Positions 12,417 to 25,095 of a stretch of DNA of 64,000 nucleotides are shown here, one piece after another. The notes under the pieces were generated by a model. The model made no database searches. It had not been told where the DNA came from and worked only from the letters and a program-made list of their open reading frames with translations. The position numbers and the translations under genes are program-made. The stretch comes from Solanum dulcamara (taxonomy: Eukaryota > Streptophyta > Magnoliopsida > Solanales > Solanaceae): the NCBI RefSeq assembly GCF_947179165.1, contig NC_077238.1, forward strand, positions 81,931,757 to 81,995,756, written 5' to 3'. Position 1 is the stretch's first letter; each line of letters starts with the position of its first letter.

Positions 12417-12823
12417 CTCCCTCCGTCCCATTTTAGTTGTTAGGATAAAATCTTGCACAATCCTTAAGAAAAATTAATAAGAGATGCAATTTGACAAATA
12501 TACCTCTACTATAAATATTCTTCAATCAGTATGAGAATTAGTCTCTATTAATGGATTATTAAATTTATACATTAAATATCATAGATTAATGTGTTCTGTA
12601 TTGAATGATAGACAAGGAACACCAAAAGTTTAACAAGAAGTAGTGTTGTAACTTTAAAATAACTTATAGAGTTATAGTAATAACTTTTTTTGCATTTTAA
12701 AATGACTTAATTACTAAGGATAGAGTTGTAAAAAAGTGACAAATTATTTCTTGATTGTTTAAATTGACAATTAATTTGGGACAACTATTTTTAATATTAA
12801 CAATTAAAATGGGACAGGGGAAG
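12417..12823. mobile_element. Stowaway-like MITE, 407 bp
   Basis: Left end CTCCCTCCGTCCCATTTTAG. Right end, inverted, CTTCCCCTGTCCCATTTTAA. It is flanked by TA on both sides, as expected for Tc1/mariner-derived Stowaway MITEs. No coding frame. Confidence 0.8.
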
Positions 12824-14069
12824 TATAAATATTAATAGGTAATAACCTTAATAAAGGGAAACAATTTTCTATAAAGAGTGAAAAATACACTTAGAGAGTA
12901 AACATATTTCTATATTATCAATATATATATATATATATAACTTAATTAATATTTTTTGAAATATATTATCTCTTAGGACTTGTAAAATAAGTAAGTTGCA
13001 TTCTTGCATGGAATATAATGAATGAAACAAGAAAAAAGGGAACAAATAAATCAAATAAAATGTCATTGTGTAAGTCTATTAAAAGAATAGAAGCAAAACC
13101 TTAGAACTCCATCGCATCGATCTTCACTCTCGTGTACAAATCAAATTATGCCAATTGATAATAGGTCGATATTGCTCGTATATATTAAATCGTATCATTA
13201 CATCAATCAATACACTATATTCACATTTGATGTTTATATTGAATGTAGTAATTTATTCTCAATTATTAAATATAAATTAAAAATACAAAAATCTTTTAAC
13301 TATGACTAAATAATAAATAGTATAGTTTTTATAATAATGTGGAGAAGGAAGAAAGAAAAGTGAAAACTCAAAAAAATATTCGAAACTATATTTTAAAAAA
13401 AAATTGATTTCTCACTTGATATCCTGGTACTTTTGTAATAATTTGAACTTCAACTAATTCAAACTCTTGTTAAGTAAGATTCAATTTTTAAAAAATGCTT
13501 CCTTCTAATTAATTCAAAATTTCTAATTCGATATTTACATTGAAATCTTAATTAATATAGCTTTGTTATAGTGTAAAACTCATTTAATAGACAAAATACT
13601 TCTTATCAATATTATTTATTTTCTTTTTGAACACATTTTTTTCTAATAATATTTCTTTTATTAGCAAATGTTTATTCTACTTCAATTAGAAAAAAATTAA
13701 AAAATTTAAAATATTTCTTATTTTATTATAATTATTTTTTATCGTTATTTGAATAAAATTTAATGATGGATTTATTATGATCTTATATATATGACATATA
13801 TTATCCATTAAAAATTAGAGTACATGAAATTATTCTTTATTAATTGATAAAATGAGATTACTAAGAATAAAATAATTTCCTACATTTTTATTATTTGAAG
13901 TGGTTTGAAAGGAAAGAAAACAAGAATAGTGTTCCTTAAAAGTAATATTTTTATAAGGAACAAATTTTTTTTTTCCTTATATAATAATATTTATTCGGAA
14001 AAGGTATTTTGACCCATTTTATAACAATAGGGGCATTTTTGACCCATTAAATAATAGTAATGACTTTTT
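12824..14069. other. AT-rich gene-free spacer
   Basis: No supported gene. It contains a short TA microsatellite near 12920-12938 and many A/T runs. Open frames here are low-complexity. Confidence 0.55.
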
Positions 14070-14185
14070 AAGATACGGAAAGAAGTTAGTGAGAAAAGCA
14101 CTTTTTCAAATTTAAATCCGAAATCTCTGACTAAGCTACGCGATTTGGTGGATAAGATACGGAAAGAAGTTAGTGAGAAAAGCAC
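14070..14185 (+). repeat. 32-bp exact direct repeat
   Basis: A 32-base string starting 'aagatacggaaagaagttag' and ending 'agcac' occurs at 14070-14101 and 14154-14185. No inverted ends were seen. It looks like a local duplication. Confidence 0.8.
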
Positions 14186-14439
14186 CTTGAGAGACAACAG
14201 TATTGGAGTCCGTGGGTCCAAGAAAATTAATTTATCAAACATTAGCATTTATTTGACTCCACACATTTTTCACACATAGTACTATATAGGGTTTGAAAAA
14301 AATCAAATTCGATCCGTAAAATTCATTGAAGTTTGAATAAGTTATTGATCTGTTTCAATTTAAATAGTTTTTGGACGGATAAAAAAGTCATTTATTTATT
14401 AACTCAATTAAATTTGATCTACCTAACCAATATGTATTG

Positions 14440-14520
14440 TAGTGCAGTGGTGAAAACGCTTCATTCTTAATTAGAGGTCTCGAGTTCGAGCGTCACTCCT
14501 ACTAAACACTACAGTGCACG
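14440..14520 (+). mobile_element. tRNA-like pol III promoter region, probable SINE head
   Basis: TAGTGCAGTGG at 14440-14450 fits a pol III A box and GAGTTCGAGCGTC about 32 bp later fits a B box. It does not fold into a proper tRNA, so a SINE head is more likely than a tRNA gene. Its 3' end cannot be placed. Confidence 0.45.
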
Positions 14521-14978
14521 ATCCGAATTTAGTCATAAATCTTTACCTGCCTAAATTTATTCCAATCCATTTATTTCACACCTCTAATACTATTTGTAAA
14601 TAAAATATCTTATATTATACACACCATCCAGTCATAACTAACATCTTTTTTTAGTCAAAATAAAAGAGAGAAGCTGGTGCTATTCATTGGTTCCTTTCTC
14701 ACAATGAAAAATCTGTTAAGAAATCATTACAACTAATACTTTTTTTCTAATAATATCAGTTTGAGGAAATACACCTAACTCCATATGAGGTGCATATTCA
14801 TTGGTTCCTTTCGTAATAATAATAATATACTCAGTATAATTATATTTTATGTGATTAAGAATTTAAATTAAATTTATAGGAGAATTATTTAATTAAGAGT
14901 AAATCAATAAAAATACTTTTTACTACAAGGAGTGAGTAATTTCTTTTAAAAAAGTGTGCCAAAATAATAAAAAAATCA

Positions 14979-15184
14979 CTTAATATGGATAAAAAAATAA
15001 ACGGGCAACCCGGTGCACTAAAGTACCCGCTATGCGCAGGGTTCGAGAAAGGGCCCGATTGGATCTATTGTACGCAGTCTTACCTTGCATTTCTGTCAGA
15101 GGCTATTTTCGAACCTTGAACCCGTGATCTCCTGGTCACATTACATCAACTTTGCAGAGGCTCCCTTCTTAATATGGATAAAAA
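14979..15184 (+). mobile_element. Au-type SINE with 17-bp target duplication
   Basis: The body at about 14996-15167 starts near GGGCAACCCGGTGCACTAAAG and runs through 'cccgctatgcgcagggttcg' (pol III box region), 'tctattgtacgcagtcttaccttgcatttctg' and 'ctcctggtcaca' to a '..ggctcccttc' end. These motifs match the widespread plant Au SINE family. It is flanked by the exact 17-bp duplication CTTAATATGGATAAAAA at 14979-14995 and 15168-15184. Confidence 0.88.
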
Positions 15185-15261
15185 GAATATAAAAAATAAA
15201 TAATAAACTCTAGTTGTTTCAGTCGGACTGCTTTTCGTGAGTATCAAGTTGTTGAACAAAT

Positions 15262-15945
15262 CTTGAATTGGAAGCAGGGGATTCCAAAGGTGCAATTTTT
15301 GAGTTTACTCTGTGTGTGTGTGAGACTTTATGCAAGCATTAGGAAAGTAAGGAACTTTATTTGAGTTGCATTCCAAAAAATTCATATTTCTCATTTAGTG
15401 TTTGTTTCTTGAATTATTAAAAAGGGTATTTGTATCAGTGAATGTTAAATCTTTTTTTGTTTATGAAGAAGCTGCAATTTTGAGTTTACTGTGTTTATAT
15501 GAAACTTGAAAGTAAGCAAGCTTTATTCAATGTGTAATAGTCGAAAACATACCTAAAGTATCCTCCACTTTTCTGAGTTTGGTACATGAAGCATCAGGTG
15601 TGCGAGTTTTCTAAACTGAACTATCATCGATTATTTATCAAAACACGCCTTAACTATTCATTGTTCTCTTTTCCTACTTGAAATATCACCATAGTTTAGG
15701 TAGGAAAATGGAACAACCAATAGTTGAGGTGTGTTTTGATAAATAGTTGGTTAGGTAGGAAAAACTCGCAAAAATGTGATACTTCAGGTATGTGTTTTGA
15801 CCATTATCTCTTCAATTTTTCATTAAGTGTGTTTCTGAATAATGAAAATGATTTTTGATTCAGAAAGTTTAATCTTTTCTGGTTATTGAAAAATCTTGAA
15901 TTGACAGAAGGTTATTCCAAAGGTGCAAATTTGAGTTTTACAGAA
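15262..15945 (+). repeat. Repeated leader segments upstream of ABCG copy A
   Basis: 'cttgaattg..(a)g.aggggattccaaaggtgcaa..tttgagttt' occurs at about 15262-15310 and again, as 'ttattccaaaggtgcaaatttgagttt', at about 15891-15940. A weaker third copy 'gctgcaattttgagtttactgtg' lies near 15470. The last copy matches the leader directly before the ATG of ABCG copy B on the other strand ('ggtgcaatttttgagttt', about 33280-33310). The 5' region of copy A has therefore been expanded by duplication. Confidence 0.65.
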
Positions 15946-16009
15946 GAGGGTGAAAACGTCAGCAACTATAAGCAAAGATGAATTGACCAAGTCTCTAACC
16001 CGACGATCG

Positions 16010-19000
16010 ATGAGTAGTAGCAGGAGAATGAGTTTTGGATCAGCAAGTGTAAGAAGCTGGGCTTCAGCAAGTGTTAGGGAAGTTTTAACTGTACCAGGAG
16101 GTGATGTTTTCCAGAAAAATGTGAGGGAAAACGATGACGAAGACGAGCTAAAATGGGCTGCAATTGAGAGACTTCCAACATATGATAGGCTGAGGAAAGG
16201 GATTTTAAAGCAAACATTGGATGATGGAAAGATTGTTCATCAAGAAGTCGATATAACGAATCTTGGATTGCAAGATAAAAAGCAGTTGATGGAAAGTATA
16301 CTTAAGATTGTGGAAGAAGATAATGAGAGGTTTCTTCTTAGGCTAAGAGATAGGACTGATAGGTAAAACACTTTAATCTTTCTTGATATCAATATCTATT
16401 TATCTTTTTGTTACTGTATAAAGGTGGTATCGGGGTCAGTTTGTGCACATCTCAACTATTTTATCAGGTATTTTCTACCTCATATACCAGCACAAGAATC
16501 TGATAACTCTGTTTATTGAGGATTCTATTGAGGCTCAGACAGATAGGAAGAAATCACCTATTTGTCTCTATTGGGATTTGAACCTTGTGTCTCGTGGTTT
16601 TCACTCACGAACTCTAGATAACATCTTAGAGTGCAATAATCTGTTAATTTTCGTGTTTTGACATTGTTCCAGTTATGCAAAATTTGTGTATGTCAATAGG
16701 ATTTTTGATGGTTTTCTTGCATGATATAGGGTTGGGATTGATATTCCAAAAGTTGAAGTTCGGTTCGAGCATCTTTCCATCGAAGGAGATACATATGTTG
16801 GATCTAGAGCACTGCCTACTCTGTGGAATGCTACCATCAACTTTGTAGAGGTACTATTTGGAGGTTCTATGTTCTTTAATTTTGCTAGTAGAGTGAGCAC
16901 TCGGTGCAGCAAGGTACTTGTCCTAATCAAGTTTCTTTTTTATGTTCAAATTTCGTAGGGGGCACTTGAAAAGGTCAAGCTTGTCCCTTCAAAGAAAAGG
17001 GTCGTTAAGATCCTTCGTGATGTAAGTGGAATTGTAAAACCATCAAGGTATGTTCAATAAACGGCACTCCATCTATATGCTTATTTTAAAAAGTGCTTTT
17101 CGTCAAATGGACATTCTATCTATAGTCTATGGTTATTTTGAAATGTGCTTTTTCGTTACATGGAGTCTTAGAAAAGTTCATTGTGCTTGTTGTATCTTAT
17201 AGGATGACACTACTTCTTGGGCCTCCAGGAAGTGGGAAAACTACATTGCTAAAGGCGCTTGCTGGAGTGCCAGACAAGGATCTGAGAGTATGTGATTCTT
17301 CAACTTTCAGAAATTACGGCTTAAATTGTTTATCTATAATGTACATCTAACTATTAGTTCATCGGTTTAGATTGCTGGAAAAATCAGTTATTGTGGTCAT
17401 GAGCTCTCAGAATTTATTCCTCAAAGGACTTGTGCTTATATCAGTCAGCATGACCTTCATCATGGAGAGCTGACAGTCCGAGAGACATTGGATTTTGCCG
17501 GACGTAGTTTAGGAGTTGGAACAAGATATGATCTCCTCACAGAACTGTCAAGGCGCGAAAAGGAATCGGGAATCAAACCGGATCCTGAGATAGATGCATT
17601 TATGAAAGCTACAGCAGTTGCAGGCCAAGAATCAAGTCTAGTCACAGACTATGTTCTTAAGGTTAGATCTTGGTATTAGAAATAATTATTCCGTGCATTT
17701 ATGAACCGGATTAGGGGTATCTTATTATTGAGGAAATCTGCAGATTCTTGGTCTGGATATCTGTGCTGATATAATGGTAGGTGATCAGATGAGAAGAGGT
17801 ATATCTGGTGGACAGAAGAAACGTCTGACGACAGGTTTCTAGACTATTGCTCCATCTGTTTCCTCAATCCTCTTACATGGCACTCTTTCTATATTTGGAA
17901 ATTTTTGCACTTTAAACTTCTCACTTACCCTTAATGATATGCTTTTACATCCATATAAATGCTATGATATGTTTACTACCACGAGCCCGAAGGGATCTTT
18001 TAGTATGTGATGAAAATCTTTCTTTCATTCTTAAATTTCACGTTGAGTCAAACGAGTATATCATTATTTGACTAGTTTGATCAGTTTCTCCTGGCATATG
18101 CACCTTATGACATTTGTCTCAACTTTTTACTGAATACAGGAGAAATGTTGGTTGGTCCTGCTAAAGTTTTCTTTATGGATGAAATCTCGACGGGCCTCGA
18201 CAGTTCTACAACATTTCAAATTATCAAATACATGAGGCAGATGGTCCATATCATGGATGTAACTATGATAATATCCCTTCTTCAACCTGCACCTGAAACT
18301 TTTGAACTTTTCGATGACATTATTTTGCTCTCGGAGGGACACATAGTCTACCAAGGTCCACGTGAGAACGTGCTTGAGTTTTTCAAAAGTGTTGGATTTA
18401 AATGCCCAGAAAGGAAAGGAATTGCTGACTTTCTTCAAGAGGTTACTTCACTAAAGGACCAAGAACAATACTGGTTCAGAAGAAACCAACCTTACAGATT
18501 CATTACAGTGGCTGAATTTGCAGAACGCTTTAGCAATTTTTGTGTTGGACATGAACTTTTTGATGAACTAGGAGTTGCTTATGACAAAAACAAAGCCCAT
18601 CCTGCTGCACTTGTCACAGAAAAATATGGTATCTCCAACATGGAACTCTTCAAGGCATGTTTATCAAGGGAATGGCTGTTAATGAAGCGGAATTCGTTCT
18701 TATACATATTCAAGACATTCCAGATTACTGTCATGTCAATAATAACTTTTACTGTATTCTTTAGGACAGAGATGAAAGTTGGACAGATTGCAGACGGAGG
18801 CAAATTTTACGGGGCATTGTTTTTCAGCCTAATCAATGTGATGTTTAATGGTACAGCAGAGCTTGCACTGATCATTTTCAGACTTCCCGTGTTCTTTAAA
18901 CAAAGAGATTCTCTATTTTATCCTGCCTGGGCTTTTGCTCTCCCCATTTGGCTTTTAAGAATCCCCCTTTCCTTTATGGAATCATTGATATGGATTCTCC

Positions 19001-22000
19001 TTACTTATTATACCATCGGTTTTGCTCCTGCTGCAAGTAGGTATGTATCCATTCTTCACTCCCAGAAACCAAAAAAATATGATTTAAGGTCAGTTTGAAT
19101 ATATAGGACACAACCACAATGAGCTCAAACTGATCAAACTTCTATTATTTGCACCTCGGAAAAATTTTCAGGTTCTTCCGTCAATTCTTGGTATTTTTCG
19201 CTCTGCACCAGATGGCATTGTCTCTCTTCCGCTTTCTTGCTGCAATTGGAAGGATTCAAGTAGTTGCAAACACTATTGCCACTTTCACTCTACTTATAGT
19301 CTTTGTGCTTGGTGGTTTCATTGTCGCGAAAGGTCCGTTATGACACCCTCTGGATTGATGAATTTCTTCACAGATTATTAATTTGTACATCTGGGATCTA
19401 TATAGGTGGACATAGATTACAAATTTCATCGACGTTAACATAAATGACCAATATTCTTAATGCCATTGCTTATTTATTGTTGTTAGATGACCTCCAACCA
19501 TGGATGAAATGGGGCTACTATGCGTCTCCCATGTCATATGCCCAGAATGCAATAGCCATGAACGAATTTCTGGACAAAAGATGGACTACTGTAAGCTACA
19601 CAATTATGTTCACGAACAGTGACTACCATCAACATTTCATTATCTTTACATACCGATCTTTTTCTTTTCAGCATAACAATGACACAAATTTTTCCGAGGA
19701 AACGGTGGGCAAGGTTCTTCTTAAGTCAAGGAGCATGTATTTAGATGAGTATATGTTCTGGATATGTGTCATTGCCCTATTTGCCTTCTCATTTCTCTTC
19801 AACTTCTGCTTCATCTTGGCGCTGACTTACTTAAACCGTAAGATAGAGATTCTCTCTTCTATTTAAAATTTCAGAAACTTATTTGTTGCTCTCTCATCCA
19901 TTCTTGTAAAAAAAATGCAGCATTTGCTGATTCTAAATCTGTTATTATGGATGATGACAAAAGTAAGAAAAACGAGCAAAGAAACCGTAACTCCAAAGAA
20001 TCAACAGATAAGAGTTCAGCATCTACCACCGCAACGTTTGAAGGTTTGGCAATTTATATCTTGGTTTAGATGCTGAAAAATATATATAAACGAAGGTTAT
20101 TGTACTGATCTTGATTTGATCATATGCTGAATGATGTTGCAGGTATAGATATGGCAGTAAGGAATAACTCGAGTATTGACAAAAGAGCAGCCAAAAAAAG
20201 AGGAATGGTGCTTCCTTTCCAGCCATTGTCGCTTGCATTTAACCATGTCAATTACTATGTCGACATGCCAGCAGTAAGAAACATTCATCGAGTTGTAAGC
20301 ACTGATGCTGTTATGCTTAATTTATTACTCATCATCCAATTGTATGCCTTTCAGGAAATGAAAGTCCAAGGAATTGAAGAGACTCGTCTCCAATTGCTAC
20401 GAGATGTCAGTGGAGCTTTCAGGCCTGGAGTCCTTACAGCCTTAGTTGGTGTAAGTGGAGCTGGGAAGACTACTTTGATGGATGTCTTAGCAGGAAGAAA
20501 AACTGGTGGCCACACCGACGGAAGTATCATCATTTCTGGTTATCCAAAAAAACAATCAACTTTTGCTCGGATAAGTGGTTATTGTGAACAGAATGACATT
20601 CATTCTCCACATGTTACTGTTTATGAGTCATTGATATATTCAGCTTGGTTGCGTCTCTCCCCGGATATCAAAAAGGAAACTAGGAAGGTATTTTCTCCCA
20701 TTACCATTGTCCCTTTGTTTTTATTATGTTCATGTCCTCAAAAGTCTCATTTTTGCTTCTGCTTATGTTTCAAAACCTTGCAATATCCATTGAATACTCA
20801 TCTTTTTGTTAAAGAAATTTTAAAATAAATCCGCCGGTGTGAGCTTGCTCACATTGTCGGTCCTAAGTGCGATAAAAAAAGAGGGTCACTATAGGCTGAA
20901 AGCCAGCATAAAGCCAGTCTATTATGATGAATCATCACAATACAGAATAGACGACCCCATCATTCTTTGAGGCAAATGGCCCTGTTAATTTTCATCGAAA
21001 AGAAGGTGAAGGACTAACTTGCCTAGTGTTTTTGTTCAGAATTTCGTCGAGGAAGTAATGGAACTAGTCGAGTTGAATCCCCTCTGGAATTCTCTAGTTG
21101 GCCTTCCGGGGGTAGATGGTCTCTCAACTGAACAAAGAAAAAGACTGACAATAGCTGTAGAACTGGTAGCAAATCCATCTATTATTTTCATGGATGAACC
21201 TACATCAGGACTTGATGCTAGAGCAGCAGCAATTGTGATGCGAACGGTGAGAAATACAGTGGATACAGGCCGAACTGTCGTGTGCACTATCCACCAGCCA
21301 AGCATAGATATCTTTGAAGCTTTTGATGAGGTAAATGATTGGAATATTGGCTTATGCTCCCTCAGTTCTATTTTATGTGTCACTTTTGCTTTTATGTCCA
21401 TTCCAAAAAGAATGACAACTTTCTATATTTGGAGTCAGTTTAATTTAAACTTCCCGTTTTATTCATAATGACATGATTTTATCGCCTCAAATATGTCATG
21501 CTTAGACCACAAGTTCCAAAAGACTCTTTCTTTATTAAACTTCGTGATCAGTTGAACACCTTCACATAAAATAGAACAGAGGGAGTAAAATTTTCACAAA
21601 TCTGCAATTCTTGTGTGCTACTGTTCTTCTCACACGAACGACTACCTTTGCAGCTATTGTTAATGAAAAGCGGAGGACAAGTCATCTATGCAGGGCCTCT
21701 CGGACATCATTCTCACCTATTGATTGAGTATTTTCAAGTGTGTATCATCTCAGCCAAAAATTTTCAAGTTGTCGCGGCATTACTGTATAGATAAATCATT
21801 TACTAAAAAACACTTTTTTCCAGTATGTTCCAGGAGTTCCCACAGTAAAAGAGGGATATAATCCGGCTACTTGGATGTTGGATATCACCACTCCAGCAGT
21901 TGAGGCTCAACTAAATGTGGACTTTGGAGACATTTACATGAACTCGGATCTATATAGGTATAAGAACATAACATAGTATTTTTCATTTTACTTTCAGTAC

Positions 22001-24098
22001 TGTGTTATTAACTAGCTCACCGTCATTTACAACTCAACTTTCATAGGAAAAATCAAGAACTAATCAAACAACTAAGTGTTCCAGCACCAGGGTCCCAAGA
22101 CCTTCGTTTTCCTACGAAATATTCCCAACCATTTTTTGATCAATGCAAGGCTTGCTTTTGGAAACAACGCTTATCCTATTGGAGGCATCCGCAATATAAT
22201 GCCATAAGGTTTTTCATGACAGCAATTATAGGAATTATATTTGGAATTATATTCTGGGATAAAGGGAACAAAATGTAAGTCGTCATCTTGCACTAGAACT
22301 CGTTTTGCTCCTTTTGTCATTGCCGTTTTGATCGACGAATCAATCAACTAGGCCTCATTTCATGGAATCCCTTGTTCGTTTAACTTGACGGGATAATCCC
22401 GATAACAGGTACAAACTGCAAGACCTATGGAATCTACTTGGAGCTATGTATGCTGCTGTTATGTTCCTTGGAGGAACAAATACTTCAGCTGTGCAGTCCG
22501 TTGTGGCAGTAGAAAGAACAGTCTTTTATCGAGAAAGAGCAGCAGGGATGTATTCTGCGCTGCCTTATGCATTCGCTCAGGTAAGAGTAGCACCAACAGA
22601 ACATTACTTGTACAGTAAAAGTTTCCTCTTAAAAAATAATGTCTATAGGCATAATACATAAACAAACACTCAACTTGGCCTCAGCTGACAAGTAAGCACT
22701 CCAACTTTAGTATGCACATCTAGACACCTCAACTCATAACCACTGTGTCAATTGAACACTCCAACCTACAAAATGATCATCTAGACACCACCAAAATTTA
22801 TGTCACATCAGTTTCGGGTGTCCATGACACACAGTGGGTTCGGGTTGAAGTGTTTAGTTGTCAGTTGAGACCAAGTTGACAAGTCTAGATGTGCACTCTC
22901 AAAGTTGGGAGTGCTTACTTGCCAGCTGAAGCCAAGTTTGAGTGTATGTTTATGTATTATGCCTGTCTATAAATGAAGAATCAAGTCATCGTTGAAGAAC
23001 TAAATCTTTTCTTTTGCCCTCTGCAGGTGTCCATAGAGACCATCTACATCGTGATCCAGACTTTTATTTACAGCCTCCTTCTGTACTCAATGATCGGTTT
23101 CCACTGGACAGCTGCTAAATTCTTTTTGTTCTATTTCTTCGTTTTCATGTGCTTCGTCTACTTCACAATGTACGGAATGATGCTTGTAGCACTCACTCCA
23201 AGCTACCCAATTGCTGCCATCGTCATGACATTCTTCCTCAACTTTTGGAACTTGTTCTCCGGTTTCCTTATCCCTAGACCGGTAAGTACAATAACTCCTA
23301 CAATATCAAAATTTGTTTAATTTCTATACACTGCATCACCCACAGAGAATGGAATTAGTAACCTAAAACAAGCTTAAGTACACTACTCGTGTAAAACTCT
23401 TTACACTATTGGTGTATATAAGTTAAATGCTACTCTCTCCGTTTCAATATGTTTGTCTTACTTTTCTTTTTAGTCCACTTAAAAAAAGAAGGTCTCTTTC
23501 CTTTTTTGGCAACTTTTTAATTTCAACTTTCCACATTGCATGTTTAAGTAATAAACTGAACGTAATTAGCAGCACTGAAACAAATCCGACCTATGAATCT
23601 TAAAAGTACTACGCAAACACACAATTTTAGTCCAAAAGAAGCAGAACAACAACAGCATCTATGCCTTGTACCCAAACAAGTTAAGGTTGGCTATATGAAT
23701 CCTCGTTGTACCATTTGAGCTCAATTCGTGTCATCGTCGCATAAAAAATAAGCAGAACACTTGACTGAAATCTAAAAACACTGAAAAAGATCTCTGAATC
23801 TAATACATCAAAATGTTTGATTTTCCAGCAAATTCCGATATGGTGGAGGTGGTATTACTGGGGTTCTCCAGCAGCATGGACAATATATGGTCTTGTAACA
23901 TCTTTGGTAGGTGACAAGAACGATAACGTTGAGGTACCAGGCGTTGGCGAAATACCATTAAAGCTATTTTTAAAAGATAATTTGGGATTTGAGTATGACT
24001 TCTTGGGAGTTGTTGCTGTTGCTCATGTTGCTTGGGCTGTTCTGTTCTCCTTTGTTTTTGCCTATGGCATCAAGTTCTTGAATTTCCAAAGGAGATAA
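16010..24098 (+). CDS. PDR-type full-size ABCG transporter, copy A (20 exons)
   Basis: Exons: 16010-16362, 16730-16850, 16959-17047, 17203-17287, 17371-17661, 17744-17834, 18140-19040, 19172-19332, 19487-19590, 19672-19837, 19921-20043, 20143-20273, 20355-20687, 21040-21330, 21654-21737, 21824-21957, 22047-22274, 22409-22580, 23027-23281, 23829-24098. They join in frame to about 1460 aa. Order is NBD-TMD-NBD-TMD. NBD1 has GPPGSGKTT (Walker A), [13 protein letters not shown] (signature) and [13 protein letters not shown] (Walker B). NBD2 has [26 protein letters not shown] and [13 protein letters not shown]. The TMDs carry family motifs such as [16 protein letters not shown]. By family it is an ATP-driven plasma-membrane exporter of the plant PDR type; the sequence resembles the ABCG29/35/36 group, but the substrate is unknown. 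The ATG homologous to that of copy B reads ACG at 15956-15958, so the first in-frame ATG (16010) is used. An out-of-frame ATG lies at 15978. Confidence 0.9.
21355..21585. mobile_element. Stowaway-like MITE in intron 14 of ABCG copy A
   Basis: The left end 'gctccctcagttctattttatgtg' is mirrored by 'cacataaaatagaacagagggag', with TA on both outer sides. The matching intron of copy B keeps only a short 'actccctccatttgatatgtgaaggtgtttaactg' remnant near 27937-27970. The insertion therefore probably predates the duplication and was mostly deleted in copy B. Confidence 0.75.
22640..22971. mobile_element. MITE with GGCATAATACATAAACA ends in intron 18 of ABCG copy A, 8-bp target duplication
   Basis: The element at 22648-22963 begins GGCATAATACATAAACA and ends TGTTTATGTATTATGCC, an exact 17-bp inverted repeat. 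The 8-bp duplication TGTCTATA flanks it at 22640-22647 and 22964-22971. The interior shows subterminal inverted repeats ('ctcaacttggcctcagctgacaagtaagcactccaac' mirrored on the right). The 8-bp duplication suggests hAT mobilisation. Confidence 0.85.
23642..23750 (-). mobile_element. SINE-like fragment in intron 19 of ABCG copy A
   Basis: Read on the minus strand it gives 'gaggattcatatagccaacc', 'ttgtttgggtacaaggcatag' and ends in (GTT)n. This resembles the 3' part of a plant SINE family with a GTT tail. A Stowaway-like left end ('actctctccgtttcaatatgtttgtcttac') lies just upstream at about 23432. Confidence 0.5.
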
Positions 24099-24593
24099 AT
24101 GAACTCGAAGACGATTAAAGTTGTGTACACAAGCTAGGCAGAGAAAACAATTATTGCTTAGACTCTCCAAAAATATTATCGAACTCGTGTCGGATCCTCT
24201 TGGAGGATCTCACATGTACCTGGAAACATTTTTGATGAGTTCAAGCAACATAGATCATCGTATGATTTATTTAAATTTGATGTATAAATTTCTCTTCAAC
24301 TCTTGTGATGTTAAATAGGTAGAACACACACATATGTGGTATCAAATGGGCGGGTTGTGCTATATTTGTATGGATTAAAATCGGAATTCAACTTAAAATC
24401 ATTTTTTTTTCATTTGTTTGTTCTTGAATAATTTGTTTAATTACCAAATCTAACTAATAATGTAAGTTTTTTCCCTTTTATTTATCAAAACTATATCAAA
24501 CTAAACAAAAAAAAAAGAACTTGTGTTTCTATGTTTTGATAGGTTTCTTGATCCAAACTTTTAGATAGACTGCCTTGAGCTATTTCCAAATTG

Positions 24594-24668
24594 ATTTGTT
24601 AATGAATATATATCAGTCCAACTCACTCTAAAGATTTGTTAATGAATATATATCAGTCCAACTCACTC
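24594..24668 (+). repeat. ~38-bp tandem duplication
   Basis: 'gatttgttaatgaatatata' followed by 'tcagtccaactcactc' occurs twice in succession. The copies are nearly identical, which suggests a recent slip. Confidence 0.8.
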
Positions 24669-25020
24669 AAATTTAGACGCGTTATATTTTCATGGGCTAA
24701 AATTTGACGGGAGAAATTGATAAATAATGTGACTTGACAAAAAGTTTTGATCCATAGTTTAGGGACAAATTTGAGCCATTTCACTAACGATAAAGGTATA
24801 TATTTAGGACCAAATTTAGACAGAAGGGAAAATTTGTTAAATTTGGACATACCTCAAGCTAAACTATCTAAACATTGTTCGATATAGTTATGATAAATAA
24901 AAGAGAAAAACTTGTATTATTTAGATCTGGTATTTAAACAAATTATTGAAAAACAAACAAATGGAAAAATATTTTGAAATGGATGCGCGTTTTAACTCAT
25001 ACAAATATAATATAAATGAG

Positions 25021-25095
25021 GCTTGCTTTGCTCAGGTGGTTAAGCACATCTATCATGAACCGGTAGGTTGAAGGTTCGAGTTATACTGGAGAATA
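25021..25095 (+). mobile_element. tRNA-like sequence, probable SINE head or tRNA pseudogene
   Basis: TTTGCTCAGGTGGTTAAGC fits an A box and GGTTCGAGTTA at about 25073-25083 fits a B box, with tRNA-like spacing. The acceptor and anticodon stems do not pair convincingly, so an active tRNA gene is not supported. Confidence 0.45.

Noticed and set aside
15950..24098. Pseudogene call for ABCG copy A
   Set aside because: All 20 exons are open with good splice sites and motifs. Only the start codon is changed, and an in-frame ATG follows 18 codons later.
25021..25095. Functional tRNA gene
   Set aside because: A and B boxes are present but the stems do not pair, so it is listed only as a tRNA-like repeat.
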